Shown: in pieces, positions 23,474-35,632 of the stretch
Position numbering within the stretch: position 1 is the stretch's first letter
Layout of the letters: the number at the start of each line of letters is the position of its first letter
Assembly: GCA_947652115.1 (NCBI GenBank)
Contig: OX393562.1
Location: 2,960,046-3,024,045 of the forward strand
DNA length: 64,000 bases
Reading direction: 5' to 3'
DNA from: Blastomussa wellsi
Lineage: Eukaryota; Cnidaria; Anthozoa; Scleractinia; Plerogyridae
The notes under the pieces: generated by a model
Told to the model about the DNA's origin: nothing
What the model saw: only the letters and a program-made list of their open reading frames with translations
Databases searched by the model: none
Program-made: the position numbers and the translations under genes

Positions 23474-24838
23474 GACTTCAGCTCAAAAACTGTCCACAGT
23501 TTTTGCGAAAATCCACGTCCCAAATAGTTTTTTCTTCTCTCCTCTATCTAAAGTTGTAATGACCCAAAAATTCACAGGTACACGGGAAGTTTTGAATCCA
23601 CTTCGGGCGCCATATTGTTTGTGTAAATTTTGTACTAAGCAACAAACTAGTGCCAGTCTCTATCCCAGGCAGTTATTGAGCCAGCGATCGATAACGTTCA
23701 GCACTATGCGGTGAAAGTGTGGTGTGCCCTACCATGTTTCATTCTTTTCAAAAATTCCTGTCATCCAAGATGGCCGCCACTAAATTAAACCATTAATTTT
23801 AAGGGGTTAATAAAAACTTTGAGTTTTATAGGACAAAGAAATTAAACACTGGTGCAAATAAAAACTCTCAAAAACATTTTTGTATAATTATTTTGATATT
23901 GGACAAATTGATGACGAATGCAAATAATGTAATGAAATTATTTGCATATGTAATTATTTCATTATAAAAATAGTTGTCATCATAAAACCCATTCGTACAG
24001 CTTCAAGTTTTATATTACTATACATCTGTGCCAAGTTTTTCAAATGTCCTGACATTTTTATAAGGTCTATATATGCAAATTAGGCCCGTGCAAAATCTCT
24101 ATTAAATCTGTTATCTTGAGATTGAAGCAGATTAATTGAGGCCAAACTGAAACCAATTTAACCTACAATTAAGGTAAACACTGTCGCTGTAGAAAAGGGC
24201 AACACTGAATTTAGCAAACAGCCGCTATCGCATAACTCAGTTCAGCGAATTATTGAAAGCGCTGCCGAAAAGGGCAATTGTGTAAACGCGCCTTGGATAT
24301 CTGCCAGTCAGGCATGTTAGGCTAATTGAAAGGGTTTATACGAAAGGTATATTTGAAATGAATTTTAATAACAAGAGTGGCCGTAAAATTCAGCATCAGC
24401 GCAAGAAATTATGTGGAATATAGGTTTACGCAATCGCGCATAATGGGGTATTGGACAACTAAGTCATTGACAATTGCTTTCTGGTCAATAATAGTTTTAA
24501 TAGAATGCTAACTACTTTATACACTTTGTAATGGACGCAAGCTGTAAGGACGGAAATGTGTCCTGTCAATGTCAGTTGAAAAAATATTATTGATAAGCGC
24601 TAGTAAAAAATAAACAAATTATTTAACTATACAATGTACAGGAATTAAGAGAAAAAACGGTGTCTGAACTGTCTGTAATAGGCGCTCTGATAGAGCTCAG
24701 ACTAACTCAAAATTCTCGGGCAGGTAGGACATTGTATATCAGCCTGAGGTACATTATTAACCCCCAAACTGATTTTCCTCCAGTTTCATAGAAACTATTT
24801 TCCACACCAGACCTGAAAAATTCTCAGAATTATTTTTC
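23474..24838. other. Intergenic region between haspin 3' end and CFAP99-like 5' end
   Basis: About 1.4 kb, expected to hold the haspin 3' UTR and the CFAP99 promoter, both on the minus strand. AAGATGGCCGCC at 23767-23778 resembles a YY1 site and is about 300 bp upstream of the CFAP99 start codon. There is an AT-rich imperfect inverted repeat near 23925-23965. No coding frame. Confidence 0.45.
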
Positions 24839-27800
24839 TCAGTCAAAAAGGTCTTGCACAATCTCCGTAGCGGAAGAACACTTTCTTGCTTGTCGCAAGA
24901 ATCTCTTGAGCTTTGTCTCGATTTCTTTATCTTTGCCAGGGTATTTCTTCTTCTTCAACATTTTATCGGCGAGGTAGTGAAGCCAGAGCGCGTTTGTGTG
25001 AGGTTCAAATGGTTCCCAGTCATTTCTGTGGATTTAATAATGGAAAGTACGTTTAAAAAGTTCAAATGGGAGTGATTATTGAATATTCTGCACTGAGTTT
25101 AATATGCAAAGAAACTTGTTGGTTTTCATACAAAATGCATGATGGAAAAGAAACCAATAACCTTCCGTTTTTGAGATTGGGAGTTATTGTTTTCGAGTTT
25201 TCGGGCATTCGACTTTTAATCTTTTTGAGTTAGGGAGTTTTCGTTTTTGAGTTTTTCCTGTTCGATTTTGGGGGTTTCTGTTACCGAGCTTGTGGTCTTG
25301 GTTTTCGAGTTCAGACTCTTCGTTTTTGAGTTTGGGGTCTTCGTTTTTCAGTCTAGGGACTTCGTTTTCGAGTTTCTGGGACAACAACAACAACGAATTT
25401 AAAAAAATTCACTGCAACGTGATGGAACCATCCAATTTACTCGCAAACTCGTATTTTTGCAGACGGACAAATATCCGGATTCATTCCAAGAACTATTTGC
25501 ACTATAAAACGGATTCAACAGTATTCGGATAAAAAGTATTCACTTAAAATTTCGGATTCAAAATCTCCCGAAATGCGACCAAACCGGGACGTTTTTTAGT
25601 TCGGATTAGGCACACATTTCAAGCCACAATAAAATTATACCAGTATTAAGTAATCACGCTTACTGGTTGGACTTCTTCATCAGGCGATACACATCAAACT
25701 GGTAATCTCCTCTACCAGTAAAAAGGGATTCATCCTCGGCCAAGTTACAAAACACCGTCAAGCCATCTAAAGCGAAATTGACATACAAAGTCAAAAGCAA
25801 AATGTAATAAAATGAAAAAGAAAACCTACCATGCACACAAAAGTTGTATTGTCATTGCTACGGAAAATCCAACCATTGGTGCGGTTAGAAAGGAGTGTTT
25901 CACGAGATCTTATAGGGGGATTCATGCTGACGTCATTGTTTACCTTTTCCTCATTAGCATACGGCTTGGCGTACAGAAGGCAACATGTTAGAAATGAATG
26001 GACTCCAAAAAGTTATGTGGAAAATAAATATTAAAGATGACGACGACGACGATACATGTAACATTACCTTTCTTTAGGCGCGAGAGAGTGAAGTCGATTA
26101 AACTAACACGGACTCCATGACTTGCCACAATCTTCGTCTCTCCAAGCAAGGAACTCTCTATAAACTCGTCCTCTGTCCTACAGATCAGGACGTTGCCCCA
26201 GTGGAGATCACGGTGCTCAAATTCAAGCGCGTTCTCAGCCACCGCCAGTCCGAGTGCCGTCTGGTGCAGTACGCTCCAGGCCTCCGACAGAGCGTTAAAT
26301 TCAAAGCTCTCCAGGTCCTTGCCACCATTTGAGAACTCGAGCACGATGAAAAACTGATCACTTGGGAAGATATCTAGTAAGAAAATGCAAAAAATAATGA
26401 ATTCAAGACAGGGGACCAAAAGGCGGACTTAGTTTTAACACTTGTCGTTTGTGTGCTGTAAATTCGAAAATCAAAGAAATCGCTCTAGCCAATCACAGAA
26501 GACAAAACCAATCCAAGGAACCAATAAGAACCGCAAGCAATGAAATGTAGCAGTCACGAAGCGCGGGAAAACATACGGAGCTTTACTTCCGATTTATTGG
26601 TCGAGAAAGCAGCGCGCGATTTTCATTCACAGGGCCTAGTGAAGCAAAAGGACAATTTGAGGGAAATCGAATCGAATCCAATGTACATGTATTCAGTTTG
26701 TAAGGTTTTCCCACTTTACTCATTCAACAGAATTCTGAAGTACCGAGTTCCGAGCGTCCAAAAAATATTGCACACAGCAACAAGTCGTATAATGAAAACT
26801 CTGTCGCTGCGAACAGTCGCGCGAATTCAAACTGGTTTGAATTCGTGCGACAGAGTGCAGCGAGCCAGCGACAAAATTCCGTCGCGTCGACCAAAAAGCA
26901 GGGTTGCCACGGTCAGGGATAAGTCAGGGAATTTTGTAAAAGTCAGGGAAAATGTTAGATGTTTGGTAAAGTCAGTGAAAAAAGGTCGGTCAAGAATTTT
27001 ATTTCCTACGGTTGATTTTGATGCTGTTTGTGCAGTAGCAGAAGTTGTCGGTCAGTGGTTTCTGTTGTTTCTTTGCATGTTCAAAGGGAATAGTGAAAAG
27101 TCAGGGAACTTTTTAGTTTCTGATATTGAAGTGGCAAGCATGAAAAATTCTCGGCCTTAAATCTTTCTTTCTGCAACTCAGGCATACACCAACATTCCTG
27201 TTAGCCTCGAGCACTGTAAGTACTAGATTTGCCAACAAATCGATCCCACGAAGCGAAAGAGCGCGGAGCGCGAGGGCACGACTTTGATAAAGCCTACGTA
27301 TATACCTGGCCTATCGTTCTCTGAGGTGTGTTCTTCATTCCATCGGTCCCATTCTGATATAAGGTGGCTGGGATACTCGTCGCGGCAACACGTGACACTA
27401 AACAGAATGGCAAAGTTGACGCTACTACAATACATTTACAACGGATTACTGTTTTAAAACACCACGGGCACCACAAATGACGCTGCAATAATTATGTTTG
27501 GACTACGCTAAGAAAGCAAGGATATTATAACAATAATGTAAGGCACCGGCAGATGAAAAATAATTAATGAAGTGAGACTTAAAATTAATAATCAGTCAGT
27601 CATGTTTTACATGAATAAGCGCAAACGTCTTTTAAAAAATCTCCCTTCCCCGCACTCAAATAACAACTCCCGCCAAAAATAACAACCCAACCCACCATAT
27701 GTCCGACAAAAAATCCACCCCAAAATAAAACCTTCCGTATGTAAGAGAATGCTTTGAGCGATTGCAGGAGTTTTACTGGATTTCACCCTACATAAACTAG

Positions 27801-30800
27801 CGAGACTTATTACATGTAGGTGTTGTAATTATACAAAAATAATTTCGGCCTCAGTATACTCCCCGCCCAATGAAAACAAACGATTTTTGGAGCGTAAAGT
27901 TCCATTTGAAAATACCTTTCCAAAATGTTAGAGCGAGCAAGTTTCGCAATTTTACGGTAGATTACGCTCTCAAGACAAGATAAAAACTACTTGTCGAACC
28001 TGTGGACGGTGATGAAACTTGTGGACATGTTGTCCATTGGTTTATCCTGTGAAATGAAAACAAACCAGAGTGAAGTCAGTGAATGAATGAATGAATTATT
28101 TTTTTAGGTTTGACTGACTGAGTTGCTGACTTACATACTTTTAGCCTGACTAATTGTCTGATTGACAGATAGTCTTACTAAAAGACTGACTGATGAACTG
28201 GCTATTTGACAGAATAACTGGTTGACTGAAGCACTGCGAGTCAAACTGGGTGAATGTCTCATCCGAAAAACTGTTGACCAACAGCTACAGTAGTCTGGCT
28301 GGCTGACGTATGAGTGGACTTGAGCTGGCTGGCCTAAGTGATTCACAATGAAGCGACCACCTGATTAGATCACTGAAGAACTGTCTGCAGTGGTGTTACC
28401 AGCTGTTGACTGTAACCAGGGTTCGCATCTCTTTTCACAGACAAATTTTCAGGTCTTTTCCAGGACTCATATTGAATTTTCCAGGACTCCAAAATTCACA
28501 TTAAACCCTTTTTCTTCCAAGATCCCAATATGAATTCTCCCTACTGTAAGCCTTGCATTTCTTATAAAGTTTGTTCAGAAAAATTATTTCTTGAGTTTTA
28601 CAGATTTCCAGGACTTTCAAGGCCCTGTAATCTTTTTCCATGCCATAATAAAATTCCAGGACTTTCCAGGTTTTCCAGGACCCGTATGAACCCAGTGTTA
28701 AGTACTATAAATTATTCAGTATGACAGAACAACTGAATTGGCTTACAATGACTGACAAGCAGAAACTGTTAAATCTGACTGTTAACAACTTCATCATGCT
28801 GTATGGAGGATGGGTGGGGTCTCCAATAAGATATTATTAAGACGGGATCCATACACTTTAAACCCAAAAGAAATTGGAACATTATGTGCTTATTTACTCA
28901 CATTTTTTTGGACATCTCCCAGTAAACTCAGCTCCCTATTAGACATGATAACAAGATCATTTATTGTAGGAATATTTGAAACTGGATAAGTAATAATTGT
29001 CATGTACATGTATGGCAGAGAAACATACTTGGAAATAACAATCTCTGGCAAGATTTCCTCAAATGACTTTTGTGGTTCACCATTAACTTCAAAGTCGCCT
29101 TCAATTGGGATAATCTAGGTGAATGGATAGAAATTTATAATTGATTGTTTCTTTGACACCAACTGTAGATAACTGTATTGGATAGACATGTACATGTAGT
29201 ACCAGAATTATAATGTTGATGGCTTAGTGAATGCAGTAATCCTTCCCACATAAGCTTGATTACCTGCCACTGTTCAGGAAACAAGTCTAAGATCTAATGA
29301 AGGACAGACTAGACTTGAGGGAGTGGCAGAAATCAAGATTATCCCACTTTTTTAAAAGGAAGTTCAAAAATTTATTACTTACCAAGGCATGTCAGCCAGA
29401 CAAAAGTTGCGCCAGTGTTGGCGGCTCTTTGAACATAAAATTAGTCAGCATCTTATTTCAATTTGGGGGTGAGATATTGGCCCTTTCATGCTTCAGTGAC
29501 TCCATACAAATCCTTGTAATTTCGTCTTGGTTCTAAACGGCTTAGAACCAAGACAAAATTACAAGAATTTGTATGTAGTCACTGAAGCATGAAAGGCCAA
29601 TATCTCACCCCCAAATTGAAATACATGTAAGATGCTGATTTTTGGCAGGTAGGCATTCTTCATCATGTACTTTCTGAAGATCTTAATGGATCCCATAATT
29701 TCAAAACTTTAAATATTTCTGACGTCACACTTTACCACTCTATGTGTGCAGAACTACATTGTACATGTAGAGCTATGTATATGACTTGTACATGTACATG
29801 TAGCATTCATTCCAAGGTTGTGTTCTAAGAAAAATTGCAAGGAGCCTGAAGGTTTCAAACCCTAAGATTCAGGGCATGCAACACTAAAGCTTATATAAAA
29901 AAAGTCTGTTTATCTGGTCACCCAAAGGCAGTAGTTAGTCGCCTGAGGTGCCTAGACACCCTTAGAGCACAGGTCTGTATTCAGCTTTTATTTTGCATAT
30001 TTATCACAGGCCTATAAGACTAGTAAATGACTAAGATATAAATGAAGATCTGTTGTCCATAATTGGTAGGCATGGGCAGCTGTTTTGTTACTAGTATACT
30101 GAACTAAAAATAAAATAACAAAATTAAAATGAATACCTTCAGTGCAATGGACTGCCCATTTTCATACTGAGCTTGAAAAACCTCACCATAAACTCCCTCT
30201 CCAATTTTTGCACAGCTCTTTAGCAAACTGCAAAACAGTAAGTAGAATATCAAAACCAACCTCAGTTGAAAGAAACGATTCAACTATTACATTTAGTGAG
30301 TGACATAATTATTAATTATTGGGAATTTGGTGATCCCCTTATATCTACAGGGACATCTGTAAGCTAAGAAAACAGTAAGCAAGCTCATGAATGAAAAAGC
30401 TCAGCCAGCTTTTTTGGCTACTGTACGTACATTCAAAATTGCTCTGAGTCTTCGTTTTCTAGTGAAACTTCATCCGGTGATAAGCTCTCTTTCAGCCGGT
30501 GAAATTAACCAGTAGTTGGCTCTAATAGCTATAGCCCTGCCCTAAGCAACAGTCATTAAATTTACATCACTGACAAAAGATTCACTTTGGTACTCTAGGG
30601 AGAACTTTCAATGCAAACAAACCAGGGAGCTGACGTGTGCATGTGCACATTATGTGAACCTGCCCAGGAAAAAAATGTCCAGCCCTGCATAATCATAGTA
30701 ATTCACAGGTAATAATAATAATAGTAATAATTCACAGGCATTTCCACGAAAGAGTAACAACTTAACATTTTCACAATGCTGTTGGTAAAGTTTGGTGTTA

Positions 30801-33167
30801 TGAAAAAATGCGTATTTGTAAGATTGAACTGAACAGGAAACTATTTGGCTCTTGGTTATCTTGTACGGATGTCAAATTAGATACTGTAGGCTTGCCAGTA
30901 TCCTAATGACCCAAATATTCTCCCCTTCACCCAATCTCATTCAGTCAATTACCTCCCAGTAATTATAACAGTACTTGTACAACACTGTATTTGTTATCAA
31001 ACCTTGTGTCAAGGAATTCTGCAAACGTAACAGGCCCATCCTGGTCACATTCCAGCATGACCTTGTCAAATGCACTCAGTTCCATTTCTTCCTTCTCTGC
31101 AATGCTACATTTTGGTTGGTTCTTCTTTACAGGAGTCAAGGCTTCCTTTAAATTACATTAAATTTTTACAACAACATTATGAGAATTTATTGGTTGTAGT
31201 CAGTCAGTCGGTCGGTCAGTCAGTTATTGTGGCAAAGTACAATTATGTAACTTACAATGTCAATATAAATTAAACCCTTTCTCTTCAAGAGATGTTTTTG
31301 AACTGAAAAATATTGCAGTCTGTTGAGCAACTACGTACAGCATCAATGCATTTTCGACTAAACTGTGTAATATTTATTTTGACTTGGCGATTGAAAAAGG
31401 ATTTAAAGTAACTGATTAATTTTTATCATACACGTAATATTTGATAACTCACCACAAATGAGAGCAGAGGTTTTCCTCTGGTTAAAACATGACCATCTCC
31501 AGACATAGAAGCCATGAGATATTTACTTCTGTTTTTTAAGGGTGTTATTCTTAACTTCTCGAGGGAAACCACACATTCTTTCAACCTCATTGATGTTTTA
31601 ACACTGGTATTTACACCCGAAGATTTAAGTTCCTCTGGATTCCTGTCTTCGTGAGGAATGGACTGAATGCTGTTCTGGCTGGGTGTTTTTTTGGCGGAAG
31701 ATGATGTTACTGTTAATTTCTTCCACTGAATTGGTGTGATTTTAAGCGGCTCCAACACAACTTTACCCTCCAAAAATGGGCTTTGAGTATTCGATTTGCA
31801 TGAATCTCCAACTGTGGGAGAAGTGTCAACATCTAATACGGGAGTTGAAGTCACATAAGATGAGTGACACCTGTCAAATCCAGAAGCTATCTTGCCGCTT
31901 TTCATGTTGAGTCTTGAGTTATAGCTAAAATCTTTATTTTCTAAACCATTAACTTCCCTGTCTTTAAAACTTAAAGCACAATTATATAGCACTACATTCT
32001 CATCCAAACTGAAGCATTGACTTTGAGAATCATTCTTGGTTGAATTTGCCACACCCAGAGATTTGTTGGATCTGCAGCCAGGTGATATATTCTCTTCACT
32101 GTCCTCGACATAAATAACTTCATGAACGGGGTTGTTGCTTTCATCTTTACTTTCTAAAGTATCATTGACCAAAACAACATCATTTTGTTGTTGATTTTCT
32201 CTCAGATTCACACTGTTGTCCAATCTGGAATTTCTAGTAGATTTCACGTCCGATGTTGGTGTACAATTACTGAACAAAGTTTGTCGCTTCCTTTTAAGTT
32301 TTCCTTCTGAAGAATCAGGTTCACTATTTTCTTTATCAGAGCGATCAAATAAACAGCTTTTTTCTTCATTTTTAAGTGATACTCCATACTTCCGGTCATG
32401 ACAAGACACTTGTAAAGGTGGTGCTTTTTTCAAAGGTTTAGACCTGATGCAGATGAAAAATTAATAATTATTATTAATAAATAAAAAAAAACAAAGAAAA
32501 TGATGGTCACTTTTGGAATTGACTGATCCATAACCAAACAACACAGTCAGGAATCTCTAAAGATTCCTGGAATGAGTGCAAAGACCAATAGTAATAATTA
32601 TTCAAAGTTCAATCTTATGACCGATGAATAATTTTCTTTCTTCATGTGTTGATTGGAACGTGATGTTTCAGTCACTGTTGCTCTTGTCATGATCAAATAG
32701 CACACTTCTTGTGAAATTATATAAAATCTTTAGCTTATGATGATTAATAAAACTTAGCCTTATACTGCGGGTGAATTATTTAAAGTTAGAGCGATCTCGA
32801 ACAACGTGAGAACTTTTTACACAGACCAAAATTGACACTCTTAGTCTACCCGTACCTTTATAGCTTTATGAATGCATTTATATTAATTTTATTTGATCAT
32901 TCCGTTTTGCAAAAAAGATCTTCATTTTAATCCACAAACAATCAAATCAAACAGAATTAACGGATAAAACCGCCATATTTCTTACCATTTGGATGACTTT
33001 GGCTTGAAAGCATTTTCAGCAGAAGCGGATTCGATTTTGGAGGGAAAACGGGTTGAATTCCCAAACGGCGAACGAAAATCATCGTCGGGAGAGAGCCAAA
33101 TCTGGGCCCTAACTGTGCGATATTTATGCCTTCCATACGTCTTCACCACTGTAGAATTCTTTGGCAT
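24839..33167 (-). CDS. HASPIN: Haspin (histone H3 Thr3) protein kinase, 11 exons
   Basis: Exons in transcript order: 32986-33167, 31453-32443, 31003-31145, 30137-30227, 29029-29114, 28902-28935, 28000-28046, 27306-27397, 26068-26373, 25664-25766, 24839-25025 (stop). Every join is GT-AG and in phase, giving about 753 residues, close to the length of human haspin. The N-terminal half (VVKTYGRHK, then a long Ser/Lys-rich disordered part in exon 2) is followed by the kinase domain: Gly loop KIGEGVYGEVF at 446-456, VAIK-type lysine IALK at 469, the haspin insert IIPIEGD...EEILPE, catalytic HRDLHWGNVL at 609-618, DFT at 649-651 in place of DFG, and the C-lobe ending in EIVQDLF. HRDLHWGN and D[YF]T are haspin hallmarks. 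Haspin phosphorylates H3 Thr3 in mitosis to place the chromosomal passenger complex at centromeres. Encoded upstream of the CFAP99-like gene on the same strand. Confidence 0.95.
25190..25382. repeat. Minisatellite, about 21-bp period, in haspin intron
   Basis: Repeats of the type CTTCGTTTTTGAGTTTGGGGT, about nine degenerate copies. Its minus-strand frame reads as Lys/Asn/Glu-rich repeats, but it lies in the last haspin intron and that frame is a by-product of the repeat. Confidence 0.7.
26905..27150. repeat. GTCAGGGAATTTT-type repeat in haspin intron
   Basis: Several direct copies of GTCAGGGA (near 26914, 26924, 26943) and again AAGTCAGGGAACTTTT near 27098, with TTGCCACGGTCAGGGATAAG at the left. 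The pattern is that of a degenerate dispersed repeat; superfamily and ends are not determined. Confidence 0.4.
28085..28330. repeat. Decayed (GACT)n-like microsatellite in haspin intron
   Basis: Starts with GAATGAATGAATGAAT and continues with many scattered GACTGACT, GACTGA and GGCTGGCT blocks over about 250 bp, as expected from an old tetranucleotide array that has mutated. No coding signal. Confidence 0.5.
28421..28700. mobile_element. TIR repeat with internal TTCCAGGACT motifs in haspin intron
   Basis: Bounded by AGGGTTCGCATCT at the left and CGTATGAACCC at the right (inverted GGGTTC/GAACCC). The motif CCAGGACT occurs at least five times inside. Non-coding; likely a MITE, superfamily not determined. 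Confidence 0.5.
29446..29637. repeat. Long near-perfect palindrome (foldback) in haspin intron
   Basis: Two arms of about 90 bp run from CAGCATCTTA... and ...AAGATGCTG inward to GGTTCTAA-acggc-TTAGAACC. The arms differ at only a few positions and one short indel (TACATGTA in the right arm). The loop is about 5 nt. Transcribed as part of the intron it would form a long hairpin. Confidence 0.9.
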
Positions 33168-33858
33168 TTTAATTCTGGGGCCTTAGAAAAACTGATGCAG
33201 TCTAAAAGGCCTAGAGAAGCTTCATTTTCACCAGAAACAAAACACAAACCAAACGATTTTCGAATTTTTCCGCTCATTTGCGTTCTGAAACACTCGTCCT
33301 ATTCCTCCCCGTTTCTTTTTCTTCCACGCAATGTATTGTGGTCCTTAGAACCACAGGGTCCCAAGCTCTAGATGCGAGATCTTTGCGCTCTCTTGTGCTA
33401 CAAATTCTGCAACCGTGCATCTGGTAATGTGGACCAAAAATACTGAAATTATTTTATTAGTTGACGGAAAAAGGAAATATTTAACAGTTATTCTTCGAGG
33501 GCGCGACGGATATGAGCTGATATATATATATAACGAACGAGGCCGTATGCCGAGTTGGTTATTTCAGCTCATATTCGGCAAGTCCGATATGATGACACGC
33601 TGAACAAAAATATCAGTTTTCTAACAGACGAAGTTTTGCCTCTGATTTCTATCAGAGGAAAGTGTTATCAACTTGCCTCATGGGTTTGGTCCCTCATTTT
33701 ATAGCACCCGCGAAAACCCGAGACCTCCAAATTTACAATGTTTTCAGTGGTGTCTTGAATTGCGTGACATATATGGCCTTCGGGTCCGGGTCACGGAATT
33801 TCTTTGTCCTAGTCATCATGTGACAGCACAGCGACGCCAGCAGCTCAAAGTGTTGAGA

Positions 33859-33907
33859 ATGTTGCTTCTATTAATCACAACCATTTTTCTTTTTCCTAAT
33901 CTCAAAG
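33859..33907 (+). CDS. Candidate alternative signal-peptide exon for the CAP gene
   Basis: ATG followed by a hydrophobic run (MLLLLITTIFLFPNLK) ending CTCAAAG|GTAAGTA, a strong donor in phase 1. This is the same phase as the exon at 35633-35687, and the CAP exon at 41221 accepts phase 1. It could therefore be a second first exon of the same gene or belong to an unseen gene. Confidence 0.4.
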
Positions 33908-34637
33908 GTAAGTAGTTACAGTGTTTTTTCGCCAGCTTGTAATCCTAGTTTTTGCGTTCGATTTTCAAAGATCGAGCGTAACGCCATGGAAAAGGAATAC
34001 TTCACCTCTATAAATATATTTTACCCCAACGAAAACCCGATATCCTTTTCTGCCTGTAAGCATGCGTGCCTAGTTAAATAGAGATAACACTCTGGCGCGC
34101 AGACGGAATTTCGTGTTTTATTCTCTGACCAGGGAAGAATCCCTTTTCAGTAAAACATTACGGAATAGTTACAAAAATAGGTTTACCAGAATCCATTTTT
34201 GGGGGCGGTGCCCCTGATTATTTATTCGGGCCCTGGGAGAATCAGCATTTGATGAGTGACAAGTAGCATGGAGAAGAGTCAGATCACAAAGCAAACAAAT
34301 CATCATTTTGATAACTTGGTTCCGGAGGTTTTCTCTTTTCTATCAAATTTAAACCACGAAGCGGCAAAAATGAGTTTCCTCTTAGAAAAAGAAAAAAAAA
34401 AAAAAAACAGACCAGATCTTGGTATGACTAGTAAGGTACGTCAATGTAACTGCAAAAGTGACTTTTTCAAGTGAAAACAATAGCATGGCATCATTTATTC
34501 ACAGGCAGCCCAAGATGTCGATTTTAACCGTACAAACCGCTCTGTGTACAAAAAATTCGGCTTCAAATTATAAGGGTTTGTATGGAAATTCCGACAAATT
34601 ATTCATGGTGGTATTCATACTATAAAATTTTCAATAG

Positions 34638-34711
34638 AAAAAGGCTTACCTTGTTCCATTTATGTGTTGCTTGTTTATGGTGTGGTCAAATGGAACAAGG
34701 TAAGCCTTTTT
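34638..34711. ncRNA. Candidate short hairpin (24-bp perfect stem, 26-nt loop)
   Basis: Left arm AAAAAGGCTTACCTTGTTCC... and right arm ...GGAACAAGGTAAGCCTTTTT pair over 24 bases without mismatch around a 26-nt loop. Stem size is that of a small-RNA precursor, but it could also be a remnant of a short palindromic repeat. No expression evidence can be read from sequence. Confidence 0.3.
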
Positions 34712-35104
34712 TATTTACAATGTTATTGACCAAATTAAGTTCAGCCGAGAAAGAAGTCAGCTTCACTTAGCACTACTTAGCTTGAACTTGAACTGATTGT
34801 GTAACACTTTTGCACTAGTGGGGTGGGGGGGGGGGGGGGAAGCAGCTGGAGTAGGGAGGAGAGGATTTTTTCGTTAATATTTCAGAATCACTTATTCCAT
34901 TGCCAAAATTGTTTTGCTTGCAAAAGTGATGAGATGAAATGGAAAAATTAATACAACAGTAATATGTGTTTGGAGCGTTTGAATTTTTGTAGACCAATAT
35001 TTATTCTCTGGCTGCCAGAAGGTTTTTTCTTTCGTTTTGCGGCGAATTGCGGCCTCGCCCCAAGACAAACGACATGAAAAATAACCTCACGCATCCGCAC
35101 AAAG

Positions 35105-35295
35105 CAGGGGAGGATCGTGGATTTATCTTAGGAGGGGTGCACCACTAAGGAATGGCATAACCAACATTAAACCATGTAGTTTTTTTATTTTTTGGCAGAA
35201 TAATTGTTATATTAGGAAGCCGCAGGTCATCTGAAAGATGGGGTGGGGTGGGGTGGGTGAATGCACAGCCCCTGCATCCGTCCTCTACATCCTTC
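35105..35295. mobile_element. MITE of the GGATCCAGGATTTTT family, copy 2
   Basis: GGATCGTGGATTTATCTTAGG then GGGTGCACCACTAAGGAATG at the left, AAGCCGCAGGTCATCTGAAAG near the middle, and CCCCTGCATCCGTCCTCT at the right. All occur in the same order at 54035-54190. Confidence 0.7.
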
Positions 35296-35632
35296 CCTGC
35301 TGAACTATCAACAGCCAACTCATTTACGTTTTACAAATCAGTATGCAAAACTTCAAACACATATCACAGCTAGGAAAATAAATCAAAACAAATCAAACCT
35401 ATGGCCGCCCAATGCAAATCCATATCATTCCAAAACACAAATAAAAATCACTAAAATGGCAAATCAATATAACAAAAAGAAAAACAAAAACCACTAAAAA
35501 CAGCAAATCAGATAAATATCGCACAAACGCAATCAATATTTCCATGCAATTTCCAAAGACAATACCACAACTTGGAACAAAAAAATGAAGCGGTAGAGAT
35601 ACACCTTTCAAGTTTAATGAACGTCTGCAATT

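Larger units (their letters stand above)
33168..35632. other. Region between haspin and the CAP gene, including a perfect hairpin
   Basis: Holds the divergent start region of haspin (-) and the CAP gene (+), with one candidate first exon at 33859-33907. It also has a perfect 24-bp inverted repeat (34638-34661 and 34688-34711), a poly-G run near 34820, a repeat at 33500-33600 with a TATATATA run, and the MITE at 35105-35295. No other coding signal. Confidence 0.55.

Noticed and set aside
25184..25393. Lys/Asn/Glu-rich minus-strand frame
   Set aside because: Product of the 21-bp minisatellite in the last haspin intron.
26540..27160. 206-codon plus-strand open frame
   Set aside because: It overlaps repeats (GTCAGGGA copies, an inverted repeat near 26790-26885), has no domain-like composition, and lies in a haspin intron on the opposite strand.
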